A stretch of DNA of 32,764 nt from Candidatus Cryptobacteroides merdigallinarum. GTDB taxonomy: Bacteria > Bacteroidota > Bacteroidia > Bacteroidales > UBA932. The notes below the pieces were generated by a model. That model had not been told where the DNA came from. It saw only the letters and a list, made by a program, of their open reading frames with translations, and did not search any database. The DNA lies in the NCBI GenBank assembly GCA_017694655.1, contig JADIMQ010000027.1:1-32764 (forward strand), given 5' to 3'. Positions 24,167 through 32,232 of the stretch are shown here, one piece after another. Within the stretch, counting starts at the first letter, position 1. Every line of letters begins with the position of its first letter. Both the position numbers and the translations under genes were made by a program.

Positions 24167-26475
24167 TTGACAACAGGCTTTATTATTGAACCGGCTTCAG
24201 CTTTGATGTCATATATTCCTGTCTTTTCATCCAATGTGAAAGTAAGCGGAACCAGCCTTGTCCTTCGCGGCTCGACTTCAGTATTGCTGTGATGGACATG
24301 ATAGACATACCAGTATCTTCCGTTTTTGTCCTGGAACAGGTCTCCGTGCCCGGAACCGTTCTCCCCGACAATGCTCCTGTGGATTATCGGACTGTTCTGA
24401 TTTTTGGTCCATGGACCATACGGAGTCGGAGCTGTCGCGTATCCTACAGCATAATCTATGTTTCTGAAATGGTTGGCCGAATAAAACAGATAATAGACTC
24501 CGTTCTTTTTGATGACTGTCGGGCCTTCCATGATCGGCATGGACTTGTAGTTTGATGTCCATTCCCATGGCTCTGTGCAGTCAAAGCATTTTTTCAGGGT
24601 CTCCGGTCTGATTTTACCTTTTTCAATATCAAATTCCGCAGCCCAGATGTAGTTTCCTTTGTTGAAACGGACATGGTATAGATAGTATTTTCCGTCATCA
24701 TCCTTGAAAAGGAAAGAGTCTATGTTCTTTTCAGACCCGTCGATAGGTGCTACGATGTCTTGAGTGTACGGGCCTTCAAGTGATCCGGATTCCGCGAGAA
24801 CAGTCTGTTCCGAAGCTGTGTAGGTAAGCAGGTATTTGCCATCATGCTTGAGAATCTGCGGTGCCCAGAAGCCCTTGTCTCCGAAAGTGGAGTGGTCTTT
24901 GCGCAGTATGAGGCCAAGGGTGTCTGCTCCAGCTTCTTTCCATACACGCATGTTATCGGACTTGAGCAGCTGGAACCCGAGCGGCTCGATATTTCTTGTT
25001 CCGGTGAGATAATATGTCCCGTCCTGGACGAAGACAGTCGGGTCCGCAAAGAATATTTCCTTTCCTTGCTCCATGGATTTCCGGGCCTTTTCCTTCTGGG
25101 CCCTAACCTGATGTTCCAACGCTTTCATTTCAGTCTCCTGCCCTTTGTCTCCGCAATATTCCATCCAGCCTGTCAAGGCGTCCGACAGCTCTTTTATCTT
25201 TTTTGAGTATTTCGGATTCCCGGCAAGATTGTCAAGACAATAAGGGTCAGTCCTGATGTCATACAGCTCGCATGCCGGGCGGTGTATGTATGATTGTGTT
25301 ATTTCTTTTGCCTCAGGGTCGGACTGGGCCTGCTTTTCCCATAGCCTGAACAGACTGTTTTCCGTCATGACGCATCTGAATTCAGCTTCAGGGGTTAGGT
25401 TGACTATATACCTGTACCTCCCGTCACATACAGAGCGTATGCCGTAGTATTTTGAGCCTTTGTTTATGCCGCGTGTTGTCTGCATTGAGAATGTGTACTT
25501 CTTGTGCGTCTTCTTTTGGCCCAAAAGCACATTCTTGAAACTTTCTCCGTCCATTTTCTCTACAGGTTCGCCACCTGCGATGTCAACGAATGTCGGTACT
25601 ATGTCGACATACTCTACGATGGCATCGCTCTTTGTGCCAGGCTTCACTTTCCCCGGCCAGCGCACAATGCAGGCTGAATGTACTCCGGCATCGTAGCATG
25701 TCCATTTAGCGAACGGAAGACTGTTGCCCTGCTCGCTCAGGTACACTACCATTGTGTTGTCTCTCTGCTTCTTGTCGTCCAATATGCTGAGGAGAGTGCC
25801 GAACTCATTGTCCATGTAGTTTATTTCTGCCAGATAATTGGAAAAATCCGTCCTTGTCTCCGGAATGTCCACATACATAGGCGGCAGATGCAGGCTCTCT
25901 GGCTTGAATCTGGAGGCGTCTCCCTTGTTCCACGGAGAATGAGGCTGGTTTGATGCCACGAGAAGGCAATAAGGTGTATTTTCGCGTATACATTCGTCAA
26001 TGAAGCGTGACAGAGCCTTGAAATCCAGGTCTCCTTCTTTGTCTGCAGGGACAAAAAGGTCAAACGGGAATACCGATTTAGGGCTGATGTGCGACTTCCC
26101 TATCAATGCTACTTTGTAGCCTTGCGGCTTAAGCTGATGCACGATACTTTTTGTGTCCTCCTCTGCGAAAGTGTGGTTCGGGTAGGCTCCGCTGCGGACC
26201 GGCCAGATTCCGGTGTAGAGGTTGTGCCTTGTCGGGGATGACATAGGTACAGCCTGATAGGCTCTGGAGAACAGCATGCCTTCTTTTGCAAAGCCGTCTA
26301 TGTTCGGAGTCACCGAGTCCTTGCTCCCATAGCATCCGAGGTCATAATAAGAGCAGTCGTCGGCAATGAAAAGTGCAAAATTCGGTTTTTCTGCATTTTG
26401 CGCACTCTGCGTGTTTTGTGCGCCGGCAAGTGGGGCACATCCCAGCATTGCCAATGTAAGTATGTTCCTGTTCAT
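24163..26475 (-). CDS. Sulfatase-GH43 fusion enzyme
   Basis: A 770-residue secreted protein with two complete-looking catalytic domains. A signal peptide ends near GAQ. The S1 sulfatase spans about 30-440: metal ligands in IADDCSYYD, activation motif SSPTRHNLYTG with Ser79 as the formylglycine precursor, GKSHI (Lys127, His129) and NQPHSPW. SEQG followed by KWT replaces the usual SDHG, as I recall for one sulfatase subgroup with GIWPVRSGAYPNH-like text. A helical charged linker (about 445-472, KALEHQVRAQKEKARK) joins a GH43 propeller with base Asp478 (FADPTVF), Asp586 (NIDSFLFKD) and acid Glu650 (IMEGPTV). A single chain could remove sulfate and the sugar carrying it, or a neighbouring one. 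The gene is AT-richer than the genes downstream. Confidence 0.9.
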   Translation of the reverse strand: MNRNILTLAMLGCAPLAGAQNTQSAQNAEKPNFALFIADDCSYYDLGCYGSKDSVTPNIDGFAKEGMLFSRAYQAVPMSSPTRHNLYTGIWPVRSGAYPNHTFAEEDTKSIVHQLKPQGYKVALIGKSHISPKSVFPFDLFVPADKEGDLDFKALSRFIDECIRENTPYCLLVASNQPHSPWNKGDASRFKPESLHLPPMYVDIPETRTDFSNYLAEINYMDNEFGTLLSILDDKKQRDNTMVVYLSEQGNSLPFAKWTCYDAGVHSACIVRWPGKVKPGTKSDAIVEYVDIVPTFVDIAGGEPVEKMDGESFKNVLLGQKKTHKKYTFSMQTTRGINKGSKYYGIRSVCDGRYRYIVNLTPEAEFRCVMTENSLFRLWEKQAQSDPEAKEITQSYIHRPACELYDIRTDPYCLDNLAGNPKYSKKIKELSDALTGWMEYCGDKGQETEMKALEHQVRAQKEKARKSMEQGKEIFFADPTVFVQDGTYYLTGTRNIEPLGFQLLKSDNMRVWKEAGADTLGLILRKDHSTFGDKGFWAPQILKHDGKYLLTYTASEQTVLAESGSLEGPYTQDIVAPIDGSEKNIDSFLFKDDDGKYYLYHVRFNKGNYIWAAEFDIEKGKIRPETLKKCFDCTEPWEWTSNYKSMPIMEGPTVIKKNGVYYLFYSANHFRNIDYAVGYATAPTPYGPWTKNQNSPIIHRSIVGENGSGHGDLFQDKNGRYWYVYHVHHSNTEVEPRRTRLVPLTFTLDEKTGIYDIKAEAGSIIKPVVK

Positions 26476-26487
26476 TGTCTTCCTGGT

Positions 26488-28086
26488 CTAATATGTTTCT
26501 CCTGGAAATGGAATGAGTACATTGGTCTCTTCAGCCCATTTATCCCATTTTGCCGTGAGCCTGTCGAGAATTTTCTTGTGGTCTTTTGCGACGTTGTTGC
26601 ATTCTGTACGGTCTTCTGCGATATTGTACAGTTCCCAGACCTTACCGTCCTGGTCCCATACTGCTTTCCAGTCTTTCCATCTGACAGCCCTGTTGCCCTG
26701 ATGTTCCCAATAAATGTAGTCGTGAAGCTGTTTCTTTTTGCCTTTCACTGCAGGCATGAAATCCTTTCCCGCCATAGGATGGATGGCATTCCCGTTGAAT
26801 TCAGAAGGGTATTCAGCCCCTGCCACGTTCAGGATCGTCGGCATGAAGTCCGGAAGAAATGCAGGTGTTCTGCACCATGTGTTGGCCTTGTCACCGAGTT
26901 TGGCTTTCCATGATATTATGAGAGGTGTCGATATGCCTCCTTCGTATGCCCTCTGCTTGTATTTGCGGAAAGGGGTATTCGACACCTGGGCCCAGGCCCT
27001 GCCGTAGGAAGGGTGCCCGCTGACCGCAGGATTGTTGATGTCTTTCTGCTTTCCTCCTCCAAGCTCGTTGTGGGGTTCTGCGCAGGCTCCGTTGTCAGAC
27101 ATGAAGAAAATCAGAGTGTTGTCAATCTTGCCTGTCTTTTCAAGATACTTGACAAGCTTCCCGACATTATAGTCCATCGCATGCACCTGGGCAGCATAGA
27201 CTGCCATCCTGTATGCCGTGTTGTCTTTTTCCTGTTCTGTCAGTTCGTCCCAGTTTCTGTTCTCCCATTCTGCAAAACCGGTGTTCTCGTCTATGATTCC
27301 CAGGCTGACCATTCTGTCGTGGCGTTCTTTCCTTATGACGTCCCAGCCTTTTTCTCGGTACATATTGTAGAATTTGGCAATGTCTTCGTCCTTTGCCTGA
27401 AGAGGCCAGTGAGGGGCGTTGTAGGCAAGGTAAAGGAAGAACGGCTTTTCGTCCTTCTGTCCGTCGATGAAACTGATTGCATAATCAGTGAATGCATCGG
27501 TCGTATAATACGGGGCTTCAGGAGCCGGAAGCTTGGTGTTGTCCAAGGTCAGTCCGCGACCTCCGTCCGGGCGCATGTAGCTGCAGGCCCCGGCAAGTAT
27601 ACCGTAAAACCTGTCGAAGCCGCGCTGCAGAGGCCATTTCTCCATGCCATGCATGCCGAGATGCCATTTGCCAGTCATGTATGTATGATAGCCGGATGCT
27701 TTCAATACTTCGGCAATTGTCACGCAGTTCCTGTTCAGTGCACCTCGGTATTCTGTGATTCCCCAGTCTTTCGGATCTTTGACACCTTTGAACGGATCTT
27801 CCGACATCCATCCTATCCCGGCCTGATGCTGGTACAGCCCTGTCATGAGGCTCGCCCTTGTGGGGCAGGAACGGGATGTATTGTAGAACTGAGTCATCCT
27901 CACACCTTCCCTTGCAAGAGAGTCGATATTCGGAGTCAGTATCTCGCCGCCGTAGCAGCCGATGTCGGAATAGCCCATGTCATCAGCCAATATCATTATA
28001 ATATTGGGCCTGGACTGCTGTGCATAAACATGGTGAAAAGAAAAGGACGATAAAAGCGCAATTACCGCGTTTATCCTGGTATCCAT
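26488..28086 (-). CDS. S1-family sulfatase (Ser-type), first gene of the operon
   Basis: A 532-residue periplasmic sulfatase with a signal peptide (MDTRINAVIALLSSFSFHHVYAQ). ADDMGYSD gives metal ligands Asp35/36. The activation motif is SCPTRASLMTG with Ser73 as the formylglycine precursor. GKWHLG, NAPHWP and MSDNGAC complete the active site. The C-terminal PAVKGKKKQLHDYIYWEHQGNRA region is the likely parent type of the relic at 23894-24166. It resembles the 18108-19778 sulfatase but is encoded with more A/T. It is 12 nt from the following fusion gene. A TAnnTTTG element 29 nt upstream suggests that the eight-gene operon starts here. Substrate unknown. Confidence 0.93.
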   Translation of the reverse strand: MDTRINAVIALLSSFSFHHVYAQQSRPNIIMILADDMGYSDIGCYGGEILTPNIDSLAREGVRMTQFYNTSRSCPTRASLMTGLYQHQAGIGWMSEDPFKGVKDPKDWGITEYRGALNRNCVTIAEVLKASGYHTYMTGKWHLGMHGMEKWPLQRGFDRFYGILAGACSYMRPDGGRGLTLDNTKLPAPEAPYYTTDAFTDYAISFIDGQKDEKPFFLYLAYNAPHWPLQAKDEDIAKFYNMYREKGWDVIRKERHDRMVSLGIIDENTGFAEWENRNWDELTEQEKDNTAYRMAVYAAQVHAMDYNVGKLVKYLEKTGKIDNTLIFFMSDNGACAEPHNELGGGKQKDINNPAVSGHPSYGRAWAQVSNTPFRKYKQRAYEGGISTPLIISWKAKLGDKANTWCRTPAFLPDFMPTILNVAGAEYPSEFNGNAIHPMAGKDFMPAVKGKKKQLHDYIYWEHQGNRAVRWKDWKAVWDQDGKVWELYNIAEDRTECNNVAKDHKKILDRLTAKWDKWAEETNVLIPFPGETY

Positions 28087-28090
28087 ACTT

Positions 28091-28132
28091 ATCAGTTTTA
28101 AATGTTATCGTCAGCAAATTTAGACAACTGAT
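28091..28132. promoter_or_regulatory. Inverted repeat around the operon promoter, possible operator
   Basis: ATCAGTT (28091-28097) and AACTGAT (28126-28132) are perfect 7-bp inverted repeats flanking the candidate -7 element at 28115-28122. A regulator dimer binding both arms would cover the promoter. The arms are short enough to occur by chance in an AT-rich gap. Confidence 0.3.
28115..28122 (-). promoter_or_regulatory. Candidate promoter of the sulfatase/glycosidase operon
   Basis: Minus-strand TAAATTTG matches TAnnTTTG exactly, 29 nt upstream of the ATG at 28086, in an 83-bp AT-rich gap after the OstA-like gene. A clear -33 TTTG is not visible, as would fit a promoter that needs an activator. 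Confidence 0.5.
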
Positions 28133-28169
28133 ATTGTCCAGCATAGAATTTATGTCTATATATAAGTAA

Positions 28170-30761
28170 TTATGTCTTCTTGCGGGCCTGGCGGCGCTGA
28201 TATTTCTCGATGTAGCGTTCAAGGACGGCTGCGTCCTTCCGGGCACGGTCCTGGGCCTGGCGGAGGGCGCGGCGCTTCTTCTCACGGAGCTTCTCGGCCT
28301 TCCGTTCAGCTTTGGCATTCTCCCTGTCGGCGTCGGCCTTGTCCTTTTCAGCCCACCTTGCGTCGCGGGCGGCAATACGTTCCTTGTGCTTCTTTTCCTT
28401 CTCGGCCTTCTTCTTCTCCCGCAGCTGCTCCTTGGTGAGCACCCTGGACGGGTCGTTGAGGGCGGCAATGGAGTCGGCCTTGGCCAGGCTGTCGGCAATG
28501 GCAAGGGAGTCAGACACGGCTTTCAGGCTGTCCTGCAGGGCAAGGGAATCCGCCTTGGCGGTCTCGAGGGAGTCAAGCCGGGCAATGGCTATGGAGTCCT
28601 TTATCTGCTGCTGGCGCAGCTCCTCCTCCCGCTCCAGGCGCTGACGTTCCACCTCCCTGACATGGTTCAGGGAATCACGTATGGAAATCTGGAGGTAGAT
28701 GTCGTCGATATATCCCGGGAAATAAAGGTTGGTCTGGGTGTACCTCGCCCTCGGACGGGCATTGTAGCGGGTCCGTTCAGAAGGCCGGAGATCAAGGGAC
28801 GTGACGGCATGCCTGTCCTCCGGACGTCTTTCCGGGGTCCAGGAGAAACCTTTCAGCTTCCTGTCTTCCTCCGTCATCTGCACTACCGGATAGGCGTCAC
28901 TGACGGCCGTGTCGAAATAGTATATCCTGTGCAGCTCCCCGTCCTTGAATATGGCGGAAAGCATCTTGGAATCCTTCTTGTTCACCGTGGCCAGCTCACC
29001 GTTCTCCTCTATGTAAAACAGGGCCGAGGCTCCCCCGAGGGCATCGAAACGCGACAAGGTCCCCTCCCCTGCGAAGTATGCCATCATCTCCGCTCCCCTT
29101 ATCTGGTTGTAATGGGCAGTGTCTTCCTGTATGTGGATGAAGGAATTGGACATGAGGCTGGCCTTTTCCATCGTATTGTTGCGGATTACGGCATATATGC
29201 TGTCGGCATTGTACTGCTGGGTGATATCGTTCCAGATCACAGGCTCCTTGAATAGCCTGGCAAGGGAGTCAAGGTCAGAATACAGCAGAGAGTCACAGAC
29301 CACCTGCATGTCGTTCTTGTATATCTTCACGTTCCGCAGGGCTACCACGAACCCTATCTTTGTCGTGTCCAGGGCCGGGACCGTGTCTGCAAGGGCAAGG
29401 GAATCGGCGGCCTGGAGTCCCGGAAGGGAGTCTTGAGCAGCCAGTGAATCCGGCACCGCAAGGGAATCAGGAAGCGCAGCCGTATCGCCGGCCGGGATGG
29501 AATCCGCCGGAGACAGCAGGCCTTCTCCAGTCAGGCTGTCCTGTACAACGAGGGAATCCGCCGGCTTCAGCGCGGCAAGGGAATCCGCAGCAGCCTTTTC
29601 AGCCGCCCGCCTTTCCGCCTCCATCTTGGCCTTCATGTTAGGGTCGTTCTCCGCAGCCTCGGCCGCCTTCTTCGCAGCCTCCTCCGCAGCCTTCCTGCGG
29701 AAAGCCGAGACAGGGTCAATCTCCAGGTTAGCCTTCCTCGTGGCGGCCTCGGCTATCATGAGGGAATCTATCTCGAACATCTGCCTCGTATAATGTACAA
29801 GCGTGTCGGCACCGAAATAGACCGTATCCCTCTGCCCGTCGGTCTCCGTAACCGTGATGACGGCCGGGTCCCTGGTGAGGGTGACGGTGGAGATGGAGTC
29901 AACATAGTCCAGCTTCCCTGCCAGGCCGTAGACATTCCTGGTGGTATCTGTCATCTGCACGTTGCCGTACATCTGTATGTCAGAGGTGTTCCTGTTGAAA
30001 TAGAGGGAATCGCACCAGGCCTCCTGGGTGCTGGACATCAGGTGCACGTTCTTGCAGAAGAAGAACTGCTCCCTCCCCCTGTCGTACCAGCCGCTCTCGG
30101 AAGACAGCATGTTGTCATCCTTCCAGGCGTTGGTCCCGCTGCCGAAAGTTGCCAGGGAGTTGTCGGACTGGTACCGCAGGGTATTTGTCTTAATGAAGAT
30201 GGAATCCGTGAACATGTTCACGTCGGTCCTGAAGTCGAATGTACGTATCTTGGAGTCATACGTACCGTCCATGCTCTCGATGATCTGCCCGTCCTTGTCC
30301 TTCATGGACCCGCCGCGGAAAAACACTGCAACGCTGTCCTTGGTGTTGTAGTCCAGGAACTTGGTGCGCAGCGTGTTGCGGTCCTTGTCCTGGAGCTGCA
30401 CCACATCCCCGCGGAACTCCGCCAGATTGGTGTCTATGTAGTATTTCATCTTCTCGCTCTGCAGCTCGGTCTGGTCCTGGATGATATGCACATTGCCTAT
30501 GGCATCTATGACCCTGGTGTCCACATTCCACAGGGCCGTGTCGCAGAGCAGATAGGTGTTGTTGTGGAAGAACCTCGCCGGACCAGTTATCTTCCTGTAG
30601 CTCATCCCGTTGATCTCCAGCAGCTGCGCACTCTTTCCGCTCAGCAGACGTACAAGGCTGTCTTCCTGCTCCTCCTTCTCCTGGGCGGAAAGGCCCGCAA
30701 GGGCGGTAAGAGCCGGCATCAGCATCATCAGCGCAAATGTCAGGAATCTTCGCATATACAT
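28170..30761 (-). CDS. OstA/LptA-like outer-membrane biogenesis protein with DSLA repeats
   Basis: An 863-residue exported protein with a signal peptide (MRRFLTFALMMLMPALTALAG; an ATG two codons earlier is also in frame). Residues of about 35-345 and 470-660 show the beta-taco style of OstA/LptA domains (for example ARFFHNNTYLLCDTALWN, IDAIGNVHI, EFRGDVVQL, YYFDTAV), the family usually annotated OstA_2 in Bacteroidales and linked to lipopolysaccharide transport. An Ala/Lys/Glu-rich helical stretch (about 345-390) leads into a low-complexity block of DSLA/DSLP repeats (about 389-467). A second such block (about 720-771) precedes a strongly basic coiled-coil-like tail. It is 47 nt downstream of the SurA-like gene, consistent with a shared outer-membrane assembly operon. 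Confidence 0.85.
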   Translation of the reverse strand: MYMRRFLTFALMMLMPALTALAGLSAQEKEEQEDSLVRLLSGKSAQLLEINGMSYRKITGPARFFHNNTYLLCDTALWNVDTRVIDAIGNVHIIQDQTELQSEKMKYYIDTNLAEFRGDVVQLQDKDRNTLRTKFLDYNTKDSVAVFFRGGSMKDKDGQIIESMDGTYDSKIRTFDFRTDVNMFTDSIFIKTNTLRYQSDNSLATFGSGTNAWKDDNMLSSESGWYDRGREQFFFCKNVHLMSSTQEAWCDSLYFNRNTSDIQMYGNVQMTDTTRNVYGLAGKLDYVDSISTVTLTRDPAVITVTETDGQRDTVYFGADTLVHYTRQMFEIDSLMIAEAATRKANLEIDPVSAFRRKAAEEAAKKAAEAAENDPNMKAKMEAERRAAEKAAADSLAALKPADSLVVQDSLTGEGLLSPADSIPAGDTAALPDSLAVPDSLAAQDSLPGLQAADSLALADTVPALDTTKIGFVVALRNVKIYKNDMQVVCDSLLYSDLDSLARLFKEPVIWNDITQQYNADSIYAVIRNNTMEKASLMSNSFIHIQEDTAHYNQIRGAEMMAYFAGEGTLSRFDALGGASALFYIEENGELATVNKKDSKMLSAIFKDGELHRIYYFDTAVSDAYPVVQMTEEDRKLKGFSWTPERRPEDRHAVTSLDLRPSERTRYNARPRARYTQTNLYFPGYIDDIYLQISIRDSLNHVREVERQRLEREEELRQQQIKDSIAIARLDSLETAKADSLALQDSLKAVSDSLAIADSLAKADSIAALNDPSRVLTKEQLREKKKAEKEKKHKERIAARDARWAEKDKADADRENAKAERKAEKLREKKRRALRQAQDRARKDAAVLERYIEKYQRRQARKKT

Positions 30762-30808
30762 CCGGTTTCATGGGCGGGAGGCCCGGCCTCCCCTGTCTGG
30801 GATCAGGA

Positions 30809-32194
30809 TCATTCGGCCGTCCGGATCTTGGACGCCCAGCCTTCATGCTCGTAAGGACAATCCTTGAAGATAGGGTCGATGATGATGTATGTCTCGTCTA
30901 TCTTCTCCTTTATGAACTCGTCAATGGCATCCATGGCCCTCTCGTTCTGGGCCTGCTCGGAAAGGAGATTGTAGTCCTCCGTGAAGGAAGCCGTGTGCGC
31001 AGGAAGTATCTTGTCCACCTTTATTATCTTGTAGACCGTGTTCCCTGAGCGGCCCTCGTTGTCCCTGGATTCGAAAGGGGCGGAGATGTCGCCCTCCTTC
31101 AGGTCCTTTATGGCGTTGTAGTCCTCCGGTTTCAGCTGGTCTATCTCAAAATAGGAAGAGCCGGTATTCGGGTCTGCCATCTGCCCGCCGTTCGTCCTTG
31201 TCGCCGGATCCTGGGAATAGAACCGGGCCGCAAGGTCGAAGGACACCGCCCCGTTCTGAAGCTCCGTCTTCAGGCTGTCGAGGGTCTTGAAGGCCTTCGT
31301 CCTGTCTTCCTCGGTGTATTCAGGCTTCATGAGGATGTGCCTGGCATTGAACATGTCCCCCTTCTTCTCTATCACCTCTATTATATGGAACCCGTCCGGG
31401 GTCTCGACAATCTGGGACACAATGCCCGGCTTCAGGGACATGGCCGCATCGGAGAATGCAGGCCAGAACACCGACTTGGAAGCCATCCCGAGCTCGCCTC
31501 CCCTCCTGGCGCTGCCTTCGTCCTGGGAATATATCCTGGCGAGGACGGAGAACTTCTCCCCGTTCATTATCCTCTCACGGATAGCCAGGAGCCTGTCCTT
31601 GACCGCAAGGTTGGCGGCTTCCCGGTCCGGATAGATGCATATCTGGCTGAGCTGGTATTTTATAGGGACAATCGGGAGGTCGAGGGAATCGGTGGTCTCC
31701 ACATATTTCTGGACATCGTAAGGGGTCATCTCCGGAGCCGAGGACGCCACGTTCTGCTGCATCTGCTGGGTAAGGCTCTGGTCCTGGAGGGTCTGGCGCC
31801 ATTCCTGACGGAGCTTGTAGAGCGGCTTGTTGAAGTACTTCTCCACATTCTCGTCTCCACCGAGCTGGGTCCTGATATTGTCCACCCTGTTGCGCAGCTC
31901 CGACTCCACCATGTCGTTGTTGACAGTCAGGGAGTCAATCCTCGCCTGCATAAGGAAGAGCTTGGATATCATCATCTGCTCGAGAAGTTCGCACCTTATG
32001 TTCCTGTCGGAGGCCATTCCCTGGGCCCGCATGACCTGCACTTCCTGCTCGAGCTGCGAGATGGATATCATCTCGTTCCCTACCACAGCCACAGTCTTGT
32101 CTATCATGCCGTCGGGATACTGCTGCGCCGACACGGGCACCTGCATGGCCAGGACAGCCAGGACAACAGCGGATATTTCAGTTATCTTGTTCAT
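30809..32194 (-). CDS. SurA-like periplasmic peptidyl-prolyl isomerase
   Basis: A 461-residue periplasmic chaperone/isomerase for outer-membrane proteins. The start at 32194 (MNKITEISAVVLAVLAMQVPVSAQQ, a signal peptide) is chosen over an upstream in-frame ATG preceded by basic residues. A SurA-type N-terminal helical region (about 28-160, IDKTVAVVGNEMISISQLEQE) is followed by two parvulin domains. The first is at about 165-275 (FSVLARIYSQDEGSARRGGELG, and GFHIIEVIEKKG). The second is at about 276-400 (ARHILMKPEYTEED, then FDLAARFYSQDPATRTNGGQMAD), and a C-terminal helix closes the protein. It lies between a second gene of this cluster and the OstA-like gene, with 38- and 47-nt gaps, so the three probably form one operon. 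Confidence 0.92.
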   Translation of the reverse strand: MNKITEISAVVLAVLAMQVPVSAQQYPDGMIDKTVAVVGNEMISISQLEQEVQVMRAQGMASDRNIRCELLEQMMISKLFLMQARIDSLTVNNDMVESELRNRVDNIRTQLGGDENVEKYFNKPLYKLRQEWRQTLQDQSLTQQMQQNVASSAPEMTPYDVQKYVETTDSLDLPIVPIKYQLSQICIYPDREAANLAVKDRLLAIRERIMNGEKFSVLARIYSQDEGSARRGGELGMASKSVFWPAFSDAAMSLKPGIVSQIVETPDGFHIIEVIEKKGDMFNARHILMKPEYTEEDRTKAFKTLDSLKTELQNGAVSFDLAARFYSQDPATRTNGGQMADPNTGSSYFEIDQLKPEDYNAIKDLKEGDISAPFESRDNEGRSGNTVYKIIKVDKILPAHTASFTEDYNLLSEQAQNERAMDAIDEFIKEKIDETYIIIDPIFKDCPYEHEGWASKIRTAE

Positions 32195-32232
32195 CGTATT
32201 AAATTTTTTCAGCCGCCTTTTCCCGGAGGCCG

